Shown: positions 46,391 through 59,264 of the stretch, one piece after another
Layout of the letters: the number at the start of each line of letters is the position of its first letter
How positions within the stretch are numbered: position 1 is the stretch's first letter
Notes under the pieces: model-generated
Database searches by the model: none
What the model was told of the DNA's origin: nothing
What the model saw: the letters and a program-made list of their open reading frames with translations, nothing else
Source of the DNA: Glossina fuscipes
Lineage: Eukaryota; Arthropoda; Insecta; Diptera; Glossinidae
Length of the DNA stretch: 64,000 bases
Assembly: GCF_014805625.2 (NCBI RefSeq)
Contig: NW_023998440.1
Span: 1,040,877-1,104,876, forward strand
Reading direction: 5' to 3'
Position numbers and translations under genes: made by a program

Positions 46391-48060
46391 TACCGATTTA
46401 GATAAACTTTGAAAATTGCAAACTAAGGCGTTGCACGGGAAATGGTGGAGGAAGGACATCGATCCGAATCATTTTACATCAGTTTACACAACTTTGGTGT
46501 ACGGTGCAGAGAGCATGGAAATGTTACACAATCCTTAGAATGTATGGACTAGTCACTCTTGAGTGGGATTCTGTCGGTGAATAAAGTCGAATTTCGCCTG
46601 AAAATTATTTTTTGTATTACTAGTGACACAACAATGCTAAAAAACTCTCTACACTTTATCCCCCAATTAACCGATAATACGTTCGTTATTATTAGCTAAT
46701 CCTACTCCCTTTAAGTAACCTTCATTACATATAAACATTGCGCATTTTAATTATGACTGATCTATATATTTTTTACTTGGTTTCGTGGAATATCACGCAT
46801 ATGTTAAATTTTGTAGTTTCCACATTTTTCGTTACGCTTCTTATGACGACAAAACATGCATGCACATACACATTAGATGCCATAACATAAATTTTATACG
46901 CACCGTGAATGCAACTGTGAATGCTACTCACGCTGTGTGTGTTTGTGTGTGTCTACCTGACGTGTTTAAAAGTGATTCTTAAAACTTTACATTTTCGATG
47001 AAAAATTAGTTTGTTTTTCTTACTTTTACGCTCTAAAAGCAAGTAACGTGTATATGTTTATATTTATATGACGATGTTTTCAAGAAATTATTTTAGCTAT
47101 TTTTCTAATTATTTGAAAATTTATTTGTGAAAAGGAAAAAAAAAAAAACAAAAACACAATTTGAGAGAAACACTTGAATTCTTAATGACATCTGCAGGAA
47201 ACTTCATGGAGGAGCTATGGGTATAAAGGCTTGTGTGTGCGTGTATATTGCGTTTATGTCAAAAATTTATTTGAAATTAAATAGAAAATGATACTCATTT
47301 ACAAAATTTTTATTCAAGTGGCGTCTTTGACAGCATGTGTGTTAATATGGCAGAAATATGAGCTAAATTCGTATCTTCTACATAAGTAAATAACTATATA
47401 TGTATGTACATACTGTGCTTGCAAAAGATGTGCTGCTGAGCTGCTACTTGAAAGGCATGCAAGTACATGTACTTTATAAAACTTCATAAATTTTTTTCTT
47501 AATAGGTTGAAATGCTATCCTATAAATGACATTTTCTGTAATATGAGCAGGAAATACATATTGAGATTTATTTTCCTTGAGTTTTATTGCATGCCAGTTA
47601 CTTTTGAAGCTAACCATAAAACACTAAGACTGCTTAAAATAACACCCGGCTAAGAATAGTGCAATCCTTGCAAGCCAGTCGCCCATAAAGTTGAAATTTT
47701 CTTTTGCAATACCACAGAATAAATAAAAAATACAATCTGTTTCCTTGGGCAGTAAGAGTTGAACTAAAAGGCTGTAACCTGCTTAATAAAGAACTTAGTA
47801 CATCGATGTTCTCTGCTCTATAACAAACTCGCTCAGTGTGAAAACTCAACTTCTACATTGGAATGTAAATGCATATACAAGGGCTTTCATTAAGAGTGAT
47901 AAGTCTAAAATTTGAAAAGAGTAAAAAAGGAAAACATGTAAAAAGACCACTATGTTGTTGCTTATATAGCTAGTCGTGATTTTTTTAAATAAGTCGCTAT
48001 ATGAAAAGTGATCGGAAGAGCGATCCGTTTCGAGCCATTTCCAAGCCAAATATATCGAAA
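46391..48060. other. Non-coding stretch
   Basis: No gene recognised. Short frames on both strands at 46785-46982 and 47634-48157 are unremarkable. Confidence 0.55.
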
Positions 48061-48064
48061 GTAA

Positions 48065-48225
48065 GTTGAACAGAAGAATGCAAAGCGGACAGAAGGACAC
48101 ACAAGCTGAGATCGATTCAGAAAATGATTTTTTAATGATTCTGAAAGTGATCCCCAATCGATCAGTATAATGGAATCTAGATTTATCTCAAGCGTTTCCG
48201 GGTGGTGCGGCTTAACTCACCCTTG
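48065..48225 (-). repeat. Dispersed repeat family A, minus-strand copy
   Basis: Minus strand: TATACTGATCGATTGGGGAT, an expanded hairpin loop with a duplicated ATGATT segment, TTTCTGAATCGATCTCAGC, then GTGTGTCCTTCTGTCCG. Arms at 48110-48118 and 48156-48163. Confidence 0.6.
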
Positions 48226-48234
48226 TGTCACAAT

Positions 48235-48440
48235 TGATCTTGGTGATAAGCTTTGCAGTTGCATCCTGAACAGCATATCGTTCATTTAGTTGCGTTAGCC
48301 TGACATATATTTGTATTGTCAGCATAGTTTCAAAGAAAAAATTCATTGGCTGTTAAATCACAAGGCCGCGGCGGTCTGAATGGAGAAACGCCGATGACGA
48401 CCCAATTATCTTATCATGAAATATGTTGGGAAAGGGAAAT
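48235..48440 (-). pseudogene. Tc1/mariner-superfamily transposase fossil of the PPRxxDLT type
   Basis: On the minus strand, around 48395-48300, a frame reads PFRPPRPCDLTANEFFL, stop, NYADNTNIC. This aligns with the block usually seen as WPPRSPDLTPxDFFLWGYxKDxVY around the third catalytic residue of a common insect transposase group. The preceding ISRRG-like part is in a second frame (LGRHRR). Here the catalytic Asp after DLTP reads Asn-Glu and the Trp codon is a stop. Only this C-terminal piece survives. It abuts the family A copy. Confidence 0.65.
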
Positions 48441-51400
48441 TACAATCCCAAATAGGTTCGCAGGATGTGTGCCTGTGTGTCTACCTGGGTTGTACCTATC
48501 TATTTGACAAGCGAAATAAAAAACTTAGTATACCTTCCATGATGTTCTACTAGAAATAAAAAAGAAATATGTTCTCCCTTTTTATGATACCATAAATTAT
48601 ATGCGATATGCGCCATTAAAAATGTAGTAAATAGAAAAAACTTACATAACTGATGAGGAAATGATAATCAATTATTTGTAAAATACAATTACATTTATGG
48701 AGAACGTTATGGGGTGAATATGGAAAATAAAAGAATTTTAAATCTTAACAAGAAAAGTTAAAGTAGTTTCTAATACAACTAATAGCTTTCTCAGACCAAG
48801 TGTTAAGCGGAAAAGTAGCGGAAAGGTGACACTCAGTCATAAACCACACGCGGCAAGAAAAGAATGTTACTGTAATTAGAGGAAGTAAACACGAGTTAAG
48901 TGGCTTGGGGGCCTTTAAAAGTATTTAAGGTGTGCCTTGCGGTGCCAAGACGATAGGATCCACAAATGAAATGAGGAACATGATTAAGGATTGGGGACAT
49001 GATTAGGGACATGATTGATAAATCGGTTTTGCACGATGTTATAGAAATTTTTATAAAAATGTTTGCATAGATCTGGTTAAAAAGAAGACATTTTCCCGTA
49101 TACATAGGGAGGGATCAATGGCTTTTAGAAATTTCTTCTGAGGGGAAATTTATGTTTAATGATGATAGATCCCCGATGAGGATCTCCGAATACGTACAAA
49201 ACGATTAATTTCTATTATACGTAATTAAGTTGATTAAGCACTTTGTGTTTCTATTTGCTTTTAAATGAGGATCACTAACAGGAAAACATTCAATGCTGAT
49301 TAGCTTAATTTCACCCATCGAAGTTCATTTACATGTTACGGATATTCATGGCATATGTATTTTGCATAAGGTTGATAAATTTTTGAGTAATCGTAAACTT
49401 TATTTTTATTTCTTAAACTTATTTCATAAACATACTCTTGCTCGCAAACCTGATATGCCTAGCCGCAGTCTACGTAATTGGTTTGTTTTTACTATTGAAT
49501 CTTACCAGGTTTCCTTATACTGGCGTGACGAAAACGAATCTTATCCAAATTTTTACCTTTTATCAGATTTACCTTTTAAGCTACGGCTCTTCTGCAGACC
49601 GATTTCTCACCCACCCGCATTATAATTTAATTCATTATGAAGGACTACTTGAACACACATCGCCACCCTAAGAGTGAGACAAAACTCAGATACGATTTTA
49701 CACTTCATACGATGTCCTTTTGCTTTTCATTAATAAGAGCGTTTAGCGTTTACTTGCGTTCCATCTTTTTGACAGAATGCGAATTCCACGCCGAAAAGAT
49801 AATTGGAATCTTTCGGGGCTTATTTTCTTTTAGTTATTTTTACAAATAAAAAAGCTTTGCTCAGACAGCTAAAGAGACGTCGATTAGTATTACAATTAAG
49901 GGTGAAGAACAGTAATTGGCCAATTGGTGGTAGCGTGTTCCAACCTAGTACTGCTGACTTTTTCGTAAAGCACTGTAGAACAAGAGGTCGAACGTCATCA
50001 TACTGCAAAATCAGTTTGCAATTCCCTTTCAGCATACTGTTGTCGCAACATCGCCCCTTGGAAACATAACCTATAATAGCTTTTAGCATTTCTTGCTGTT
50101 TATTTTCCTTTCAATGATCGATGCGATTGCATCAGCTGTACTTAATAGCGCCCCCTACTGATGGTTTCGACATTTTTTAAATGACGATATTCGGATTTAT
50201 CGTTTATGTTAACAGATTCTCTTCCGCCCTTGAGCCATGGTACTTTGCGCTTCACCGTCCATTCTACACCACTAGTGACGATAGCCTGGGTAGCCTTTAA
50301 ACAGAAAAGAAACACTCTCTTGGAAGCCACATTCTCACTATGTATCCTAATGATACTAAGCCCACACAGACAGGTCACACTACCGGAAAATGCATTAAAG
50401 ACTTATTTGCACTATTTGAAGAACGCCAAGAGTGCCGTCAAAAACGAATATTAATTGTTTCTGGCTTTTGGTAAAGAGGTAAAAACGAAGTAATCTAATG
50501 TTCAATCTTTGGTTTACCATTGATTAAGAGAAGAAGGGGACCGATTTTTTGTATCTTTGTTAACAAAGAGGAAGTCGCTTGATGCAGACAAGAAAACTTT
50601 AGTGTGTTGTTATTAATCAAAAGTGAAGATGGCATCCTTGGTGAAAGTGAAAACCGAGGAAGGTGGCAATCTTACTAATGAATTTTGGCATCGATTTTTA
50701 TACTAAGACTTTGTGAAGGAGTCCAGACCGTCCTTTTAAAACTAGTTTTTGATGTTCAATTGTGAGCGATCATGAAACGTAACCGTTTTATTTGATCAAA
50801 AGCGTTGGGAAATGACAAACCTAAAGGAGACTCTAAAGGAGAATTTCCAAGGTATAGACTGTTGCACGACATCGTGTATTAATTTCCGAGACCGACACTC
50901 TGGCAATCCACCTTCAATGTTATGTAGGATGTGGAATGGAAATGAACTCAGATTAAATGAGTAAATTCTTTGCATTCTCCACTCAAGCTAAGATATTTAA
51001 TTAGATTATCTCTCTTGCTATATTCGAAGGTGGATTCATTATTTGATTCCCATTGCGTGAGAACAATGGCAGCGGTTTTAACAATCTAAGCTGAGTATAA
51101 CGTCGTCTACTGGCTCTAGGATCAAATCAAACTGGAGCAGGAAGGCAGAAGGGAAACATTAACGAGATAGCGTTAATTTCCTCCTCTTAATTTCAAATGT
51201 AAACGTAAATAGGAAGGAGTATACAAGTATTAAGCATATGAGGCGTCTTCTTCGAAGGTGGTGCTGCCTCATTTTATATTATGTGGAGATTTTTAAGAAA
51301 TGTTATTTATGTTGCGCCTTTAAGTTGTAGTGGGCTCGTTTCTCGAGTCTTGGATGAAAGATATTTCAATTTTTGATGACCTCAAATGAATCTACTAAAA

Positions 51401-54160
51401 GTCCACTTATGTCCATGCGGAAAGTGAACTTATACCACTTTCAATGTAATCCTGTTTGCAGTTCGACTATCGACATAGACTTAAATTGACAAAGTGATGG
51501 AAATTGTGAATGATTTTTTCGCGGAACTGTTAATAGAGAAGAAGACTGCATACAAGACTGCATTTTATTGTTATCTCTAAGAAACTTTCCTCCTAAAAAT
51601 GGAATTTGTAGCGCTTTTAAAGCCAACAGCTCTTATGTGAAAGTACGTATGTAAGTTAATTCGGCCTTTTAGAGGTCGTGGCGACGGTGATCTTACGATC
51701 ACGTGTTCCTTTGAGTAAGGAATGGAAGCATTTTGTCAAAAGGCTGCTCTTGATGTTCGTTTGTGAATTTGTTATGACGGAATGAAACGAAAGCTTTGTT
51801 CCTAAGGGACCGGTTTTTGACTTTTTTGTGAATCCGAGAAGGCGGATGCAATACTTTTTGACCTTTCTTTCTTCCTTAAATGAAAAATAACCTAAATTCA
51901 TAAACTGAAACACTTGAATAAACATTTTACAAAATTACGTGTAGCGTTTATTATAAATAATTCATCAATAATGTCGTGAATGACATAAGTGAACATGTAT
52001 TTATTTTCATATAAGCACTCACACATATACAAACGCGTGCACATTTACATCTTTACCAATAAGTGTACGATAGACTTTCGATGGCTTTGTTATTTGTTAA
52101 CATGTACATGCTTTCTTTCTTCATTCGTTCATAAGTAAATTTGTATAAAATGTAAATACATTCATAGCTACGTATAATGATGGTTCAGAAAACTGACATT
52201 TTCGGGATGACTTCGTATTATAGTATGGATCAAGAATAAGTTGTTGTTTCCGCAAACAGCTTTACACATTACTCTGTATGCTTATACAGAGCTCATGTGC
52301 GTATATATATATAAAGATATGCGTGCGTTTTAAAGGTAAGCTTATCTGTCATGTGACATACATTGTGAGTGAGTGAATGTGAACATGAATACAAATGCAC
52401 ATATAGATATGTACGTTCATACAAATGACTTACTGACTTTGTCGTCGACGCTTCACCACCATTGACTGGACGACTGAAACGTAACGTATGCGTTAAGCTG
52501 GAGAATGCGAGAGAGCGAACGCAAAGTATTGACAAATGAGTAATGGATACAAAGGCAAATTTATGACATGCCATAATATGGCAGCAACATTTATCATTAA
52601 TGCTATGTACACAAATACAAACGCATATATTTACCGACGCGACTGAGCTATATAAGCTTACACCCAAAACCGAAAAAAAAGATTATAAGAAAAAATGCCA
52701 AATAAAATGACTGACTGACTGACTTACTGAATTTACGGAGATATACACATGTATATGCAAGCAAAGCGAGTAGAAGCAGAAGCAGAAAATATACTCGTAT
52801 GTAAGGATAATGTGTAAACAAGGAAACGGTTTTATAAAACGCTTATAATCATGTGGTGAACCATAAAAAAGCATTCAGGAGAAAAACAACAAACGCCTGA
52901 CAATACATATCTGTATATATATATATATATATATGTATATGAGAAAGAGCGGTGGCTACGCGTTTGCCGCATCAGACACATTGTAAGCAAAATCTGTTGC
53001 AACATTATCAAGGCTGACGGCCGACGAACGTACGCTCAAACGACAGTAACGCAGATAGTTTGTCTTTACAGTTCAGTTAAATTTGAACCACTGGCCAAGT
53101 GACCAAACATTTCGACACTAATGGCAAACGAATTACCGTATGACCGGTAAAATGAACACACGTAACGATCAATGTAAAGAAAAAAAAAAAAAAAAAAAGG
53201 AAAAAAAGAAGATACCACCAGTCAACTTCAGTTAATTATTATCTACTTTAAGTCTACCATAGAGTTCAAGTCTTCGCTGTAACTTATTTCGTTGTTATTG
53301 TTGTTTAGAATAGTTTAGCAGGAAATGTTACGTTGCTGTTGTCGTTTTATTTATTTTTTTCTTTTTTTTTTTTTCAATTCTTACACTAAGTTTTTTTTTT
53401 GTATTTTCAATTGGTGTGCGTGAAAGATTATTTAAAAGACCGACGACATCCAGCTGTGTGCGAGTAGTTGTTGGTTGGTTACTTATATCGCATGTATAGA
53501 TAGACCCGTGCATGTGAATCGTTTCACTATTGACCATATAGGCTTTTCGAGCCCGAAAAACAACAGAAACAGAGAGAGATAAAAAAAAAAGCAAAAAGAA
53601 GAAAATGTGGCTTAATTTAAACTGTATTAACACGTATGGTATGTAACGTGATGATGGTGTTGGTGTACGAATTGTTGTTATGTCTGCAGTCTTGTATTTG
53701 AAGTGTGTATGTTAAGCTCTTTTGCTGTCTCTTCTGCATGTTGTCTATTGTGTGTGCGTTGTTGTTAATGGTACTGCTGCTGTTGTTTTTATTATTGTTG
53801 TTGCCATGTTTTGTAATGGGTGTCAATGTTGTTGCTATGTATCAAGAGTGTGCTGTCAGTATGTAAACGCGTTCTCCCCACTATGCACAATAACATATAT
53901 ACGATAAATACCGTTTTTATATTTCAGTTCATGCTCGTGTTTGTTTGGGATCTATTTAACAGTTATATGTCTTTTCATGATTGTCTTTGCTTTGTTGTTA
54001 ATGTTGTGTTGTTATTGTGGTTTTTCTGTTCCCATATGCTTAAATTTCTTAGTTCTCATCAAAGCCAATGTATACAATGAAACCTTTTCTTCTTTTTTTA
54101 TTCATCTATATTTTCTTCTCTGTTTTTTCCTTTTTTACTTTTTTTTTTTTTTTTCTCTCA
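48441..54160. other. Long non-coding stretch
   Basis: No gene supported. A short tandem of GGACATGATTA-like units lies at 48973-49018. Overlapping frames at 49293-50090 and 50142-50454 have no motifs. From 52000 the sequence is TE-poor with TACATACATATGTA-type simple sequence, (AT)n at 52914-52934, poly-A at about 53180-53198 and GTT/TGT-rich DNA at 53640-54050 that makes hydrophobic artefactual frames. Confidence 0.55.
52914..52934. repeat. (AT)n microsatellite
   Basis: About ten AT units within TE-poor DNA. Confidence 0.85.
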
Positions 54161-54163
54161 TAG

Positions 54164-54216
54164 GCTTAATTTGTTTGCTAACGGGTTAGTAAGTCAACTG
54201 CGTTTGGCGTCGGAAG
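54164..54216 (+). CDS. Weak candidate coding exon after a strong acceptor
   Basis: A T-rich tract ends TCTCTCATAG (AG 54162-54163). One frame then reads LNLFANGLVSQLRLASE up to a GTAAAG donor at 54217; an alternative GTAAGT donor lies at 54189. Unspliced, the frame runs on through GKGCQRFQQH to TGA near 54248, so it could also be a terminal exon. The composition is protein-like but it is short, and T-rich acceptors are frequent here. Confidence 0.25.
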
Positions 54217-54248
54217 GTAAAGGTTGTCAACGATTCCAACAACATTGA

Positions 54249-54740
54249 CAGTTGACAGGTTTGCATGTTGTGCTACAATTTAGGTACCATACTAAGGATA
54301 ATAATGTCAAATGGTATTGTGTTGCACAAAAGAATTTCAAGCCAAGAAATTACAAAAATTTCCCGTTGACAATATTGCAAACGCGTATCCTATCGGTTAT
54401 GCATAGGAGAAAACAATAAAGTTGCACACAGAAATTTGAGAGAAAATGTTTGGCGGAAAAAATGCTCTTTAAAGCTTTGTACCTGCCTTTCAGAAATATT
54501 GTGCGTTTGAACTTCAATTTTGCATTAGTTTCAAGTTTCCTCTTGTCTATCTGGATGGTATTCTTAGAATTCAGTAATAATTAGAAGAATGATTTTATTT
54601 GAAGCAATAGCTTAATAGAACTACGACATAAAAATGTTTTTCGCAGCACGCAACAACGTCGCTATCACGGCGGAACCCATTGCCTAAAACTTGCAAAGCT
54701 ATAGGCAAACAAAAATAACGGACATCTCATAATTAATTTA
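54249..54740. other. Non-coding stretch
   Basis: Nothing recognised. Confidence 0.5.
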
Positions 54741-54744
54741 TCCG

Positions 54745-54993
54745 TATGAGTACCCGAGCAGGTGTAAATCGCGACTACCAAGTGAGTGTTCGCGGGATCA
54801 AATCTCAGCGCGGTGGAGTTTACTTCGATCGCGGCTACAGTGAGTACTCAGTCGGCGAGGGAACTTATCAATTAGGCACACACCCCCTAGCTTGCGGCTA
54901 CCACTTCTCTATTTCTTTCCCCTTCATTGCGTCGCCGTGTTACACAAATAGTGGCCGTCCGTTGAGTGAAACGTCATATCAAAAAAAAAAAAA
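54745..54993 (+). mobile_element. tRNA-like SINE, copy 6, most complete
   Basis: A box TACCCGAGCAGG (54751-54762) and B-box-like GGATCAAATCT (54795-54805) lie 32 bases apart, the usual tRNA spacing, with AATCGCGACTACCAAGTGAG between. A second module follows (TCGATCGCGGCTACAG, ACTCAGTCGGCGAGGGAAC), then the pyrimidine body (CCACTTCTCTATTTCTTTCC), GTGTTACACAAATAGTGGCC and a poly-A at 54981-54993. About 250 bp. The tRNA-like head, unrelated body and A tail define a pol III retroposon, moved in trans by a LINE. The 108-codon frame 54746-55072 is incidental. Confidence 0.78.
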
Positions 54994-57930
54994 TATATTA
55001 TTTCCTTCGACGTGTGCACATGGTGTAGAATGCAAACGAATCGATTTTCTATCTTTCATCAACAGTTGTTAAGCTGTCCAATAAAGATTCGTTCTATGCC
55101 TTGGCAGGGGTCTAACTGGATGTGCTTTCCGTATTTTATATGGTGGCCTACGTAGTATCTATGCCACAGAATAGCGGGGAGTTACGTGGCATCCCTCGGT
55201 TATGCCTGTTGTTGTAAATTAAAAGATTTATATAACCTGCCTGCCTGTGTGTCGTACTGTGTTATTAAGCACTTTAATGGTTAGTTAGGTGCGGCTGCGC
55301 TGTGCGTCCGCGCTTCGCATCTAAGTGCTGCTTTCAGGAGAGGAAAAAGTCTGCCTTCAATGCCAGCCGATGGATTTAATCATGGACGAGGTAGAGAGAT
55401 TAAATTTGTGCAAACGAAAAACGGTTCCGAAGAACGTGCATGAGACTTTCGAAATAATACTAAAATGGGTGAAGTGGCGAATGCGTTTGTCCGGGTTAAC
55501 TCATTTTTGAAAACTCGTCAGTCCGGCTCCGAGTTGGGTTTTCTGCTCGAAGGCCTCCGATATTGAAATGTTATTTTACATTTGAAAGGCTGTTCCGGAT
55601 CTGTGCCCTCCCTGGTGTTTTCGAGAGCTGGAAGTATGTTTTTCATGGCATACTTTTTTTAAATTATACTGAAGGCAGACGCTGTCTTCGATATCAGTAT
55701 ATCGCTCTTTGCCTCTGTTACGGCGGCAGCCTGGGACGAGGTAACATCTCCGGGGTTTCCAAGAAGATTAATGGCAGCAAAAGGGTAAAACGTGGGTTTC
55801 TTTAAGTCCCTTTTTAAGATTAGTTGCACACTTCTTCTACTTATTGCTCCTCCTCCGTCTTCCTTCTTCTCGTAAGAGTTGAGAGCGCTTATTGAAATTT
55901 CCCGGAATAGCTTTGCACCCAATTAATTTATGAATTCTTAAGAGATAAATGGCGGAAAAAATTGTAATTAAAAATATTTTCTTTTATTGTTTGTAGCAAA
56001 AACCTGTCACGTCTCAGATCTTCACCGCTACTGATAGCCATTATTAGTTTTGATTTATACGCCTTTCAGCGTAAAATATGTCTTTGCATTAAGATGTTGT
56101 TTTTTTCTTTGAAAAGTTTTAAATCAATATATTTTCAAATAATATCGAATATTAATAAAATTCAAGAAAGATAACAGAAACAAAAAACAATCAAACGTTT
56201 ATCAAAGCTTTATAACAAAAAAAGACAAACCACAAGAAAAGGCAAAGATATTATGTCACAGCTAACAACATACGAAACGAATTATGATTGTCGTGTGTGC
56301 GTGTATGTGTTTGTGTGTATATGCTAGTCTCTGACGGTATTATTGACTGATAGTATTCCCGTATATTTGCTTTTTTACTGTCTTCAAATGTCGGAAAGTG
56401 TTTGCTGCTGTTGCTTTTGATGCGATGATAAATTATCAGTGTCACATGCTGTGCGTGATGGGTGGAACAAAAAACGAAAAAAAACATTGTAAGCGATTGT
56501 ATAAAACAAGCATTCGTTAGTTTTCTTTTTTTTCGTATTTTGTTTAATTTTGTTTGTTTTTTTTGCATTTTTTTTATATTTTTATTTATTTATTCATATG
56601 CCCTCAACATATGAATTGCGTGGTGAACGAATAACCGTTTGGCCTAACAAGTCGTGCTTTTTTTTTTTCTTTTTTACATTTTCTTTTTATAAAGTTTTTG
56701 CTGATTGTGCTTAAATTACTGCCCTCACTGTGCGGCCGGCCTCATGTCTAGACATTTATCTCATTTTATTTACACTTGATTTTCCTATAGAGTTTCCTCA
56801 CGTTGTGAACAATTTTTGAAACGGCAGGTTTTTAAATTGTTTTTAATCTAAACGCAGTCTGTATTAGGATAATATTTTTAATAAATAATAAAAATTTTTT
56901 GAAAAATGATAGATTATTAAATCAACTTTAAATTAATTAAGCAAACATAATAAATGATCATAGAAACTGAAGCGAAGCAAAGAATTGATGCAAAGTGTAA
57001 TTTAATCGAAGTAATGGTTAGTTTAATTAATTTCCCGGTTAGGAAGGATTGCAAAAATTTACAGTCATTGTAATGTTTGCGCACTTTATTCATGTTTCAC
57101 TCAAATATTAACTTATTCTAGATTTTATTGTAATGTGTTTAGTGTTACCTTCTATCGAAACGACAAGTGAGCAAGTGTGCTCCGCAAGTGAACCCCGTTT
57201 TACTCATTATAGCGAATCATCTCTTGTTGATTTGCTGATTTGTGGAGCAAGAAGACGAAGGCGAATTAGAAGGATGTGCTAGATGATGTACGAGGATTGC
57301 AAACGCTTCAATCATTCTTTCAGACGCATCGCAAGGGAGAGTAATTACTCTGGCAGCGAGACTGCATTAAATTTCGCAAATATTTTAAATTAAGGGTTTT
57401 CTTTTTCGACCCGGATAAACCTCTGGCCATATTTCACGGTTTCAAGAATTTGATCAATAATTCGACATGCGGATGCAAGCAAGCGTAACTGTATAATAGA
57501 GCTTCGTCGCTTAGTCCTATTAACTACTTTGGATAAGTAACCTTGAATTATTGCCAGACCCCGGTGCCTTCCCGTAATTGAATTCCTTGACTTTTTTTCT
57601 TTTTTCGTTTAGCTTCACAGCTGCCGAGGAAATGCTTGTCTAAAAGTTTCTGATTTAGTATAAACGTTATTATTTAGATCAGGCCTTTCCATCCAAGCAT
57701 CTTTATCTATTGATCAGTTTAATTCGAAGCAATTCTTGTCAATCGACCAACGATCACACTCGGATCTATTATCCAGGCAGTAGTGCCAAGTACTACTCGC
57801 GTAGATTGTATTGTACCACTTGTCTAAGCCTCTTCGATCAGTGTCGTTTGTGCACCCATCACCAAAGAACGGGACTTATGTGCATTTTGTCAAAACGTTC
57901 GCAACTCCCAGAACGAACAAAGTGCATATA
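54994..57930. other. GC-richer block, then non-coding AT-rich DNA
   Basis: 54994-55920 is distinctly richer in G+C and CpG than the rest and holds short frames on both strands (55325-55510, 55563-55805, minus 55659-55922) without known domains. It may be an unidentified, relatively young TE. 56000-57100 is homopolymer-rich with no gene. A block at 57756-57845 recurs at 58445-58537. Confidence 0.5.
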
Positions 57931-58537
57931 TTTTTGATCAGAAAGTAATTCTGAATCGATTTAACCAATCCGCCTATCCTTTTATCCGACTGCCTAGTTG
58001 TCTGTCACTCTGTCTGTGTAATGTGAATTTGAAAGGGCCTCAGCTTTTCAAACGATATGCCTGAAATATGCCTGCTGGTACGCCTGCTTAACAAAAACAT
58101 TGGATACTTTGGCTTTTCGTGCTTTCTGCTTGTTACGCATAAAGTAGAACATACATACCACATAAATGAATTTCCACTTTTATTTCAAAAACGGAAAAAA
58201 GCAACCGAGTCTCGCAACATTATAGAGTACGAAAAATACATTCTTTTCCTTTTTTGTTTAAGACCACAGTGCTGGATGCAAACGATTCGGCCACGACCAA
58301 ATATGGTCTGCTTCCTTGTTTCGTTTGCGCCAACATTTGCCTATTAAATGGTTACTTAAAAGTCCAAGCTTCCAGGTTTCGTTATCAATTTTCCCAAGTA
58401 ACGTCGGTTAATTTAGAGCAATTACTACCATTCCGCGTAGATTAAACACGGATCGCTTACTGGCGAAAGTTTATCCAGACAATAGTGGCAAACGTTACTC
58501 TTTTTCACCATCCACCTAAGCCTTTTTAGACAGTGTC
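57756..58537. repeat. Pair of diverged direct repeats, about 90 bp each
   Basis: 57756-57845 (ACACTCGGATCTATTATCCA to AAGCCTCTTCGATCAGTGTC) resembles 58445-58537 (AACACGGATCGCTTACTGGC to AAGCCTTTTTAGACAGTGTC), sharing TATCCAG.CA.TAGTG and the closing block. A family A fragment lies between them, so they could be the two flanking parts of one composite repeat. Confidence 0.45.
57935..58060 (+). repeat. Dispersed repeat family A, fragment
   Basis: GATCAGAAAGTAATTCTGAATCGATTTAACC (hairpin remnant) followed by CCGCCTATCC, GTCTGTCACTCTGTCTGTG. Confidence 0.5.
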
Positions 58538-58820
58538 CCTCCCTTTGTTTTTCTTGCTTCTTTAATTCCAAGTATATTACCTGTTCTCGTAACAAATCGT
58601 CTTAATAAATGACTGCGAATCACTTATGAGAATCTTGGAAATAATTAAAGTGTTTTTGTTTACACAGGTTTTCCATTTTCGGAAAATGCCATATGAAATA
58701 ATCAAAGGATTCAAGTGCAGAATTCCAATGTGGCTCAAGGACACACTGTGGTCCGACAAGCGTTAAAATTGTAAGCAAATATCTATCAAAAAGAAATGAA
58801 AATGAAATGAGAAGGAAAAT

Positions 58821-59264
58821 ATGAAAACCATGAAAATATCAGAGGTTAACAATTTCGACCGACATAGTTCACTTTCCTGGCCCACTAGCATTTCGGAAGC
58901 TTCGACAGATTTGTGTCGTCTGAAAGCTTCTATTGATATGAGTATTCGCGCAGCCTTATTTGTTACAGGACATTACTTGTTAGGCGTAGTTGAAGGCATG
59001 ATATATGATTCGATTACGGGAGTTTTTAGTTCTTTTAATTATGGATATATTCTTTATTGGCCAAGTGCTCAAGGTACCCGGCGAAAGACAAAGTTTTTAA
59101 TCAAATCGTTTATATCGAATTGTTATCTCGCTTACATTCAGCTCTTAATTCTTATATTAATGATTGCCGGTTTGTATGTCAATATTTCCAACATGACAGA
59201 ATTACTTTGTTTAAACCAAGGATTACGGATGGTAACCTTGTCACTTGGTACAAAGGTATATTAA
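58821..59264 (+). other. Longest unexplained open frame (147 codons), probably not a gene
   Basis: ATG 58821 to a stop at 59262-59264. It contains two hydrophobic stretches (near residues 45-80 and 103-122) and no motif I recognise. The end runs into a family A repeat copy beginning about 59234, and a second frame is open for 75 codons over the same bases. With roughly 8,000 stop-to-stop runs in a 38%-GC window of this size, one run this long is expected by chance at order 0.1-1. Kept as a note, not as a gene call. Confidence 0.2.

Noticed and set aside
53030..53070. Initiator-like TTCAGTT as a promoter
   Set aside because: No DPE at the expected distance, no TATA, no associated gene.
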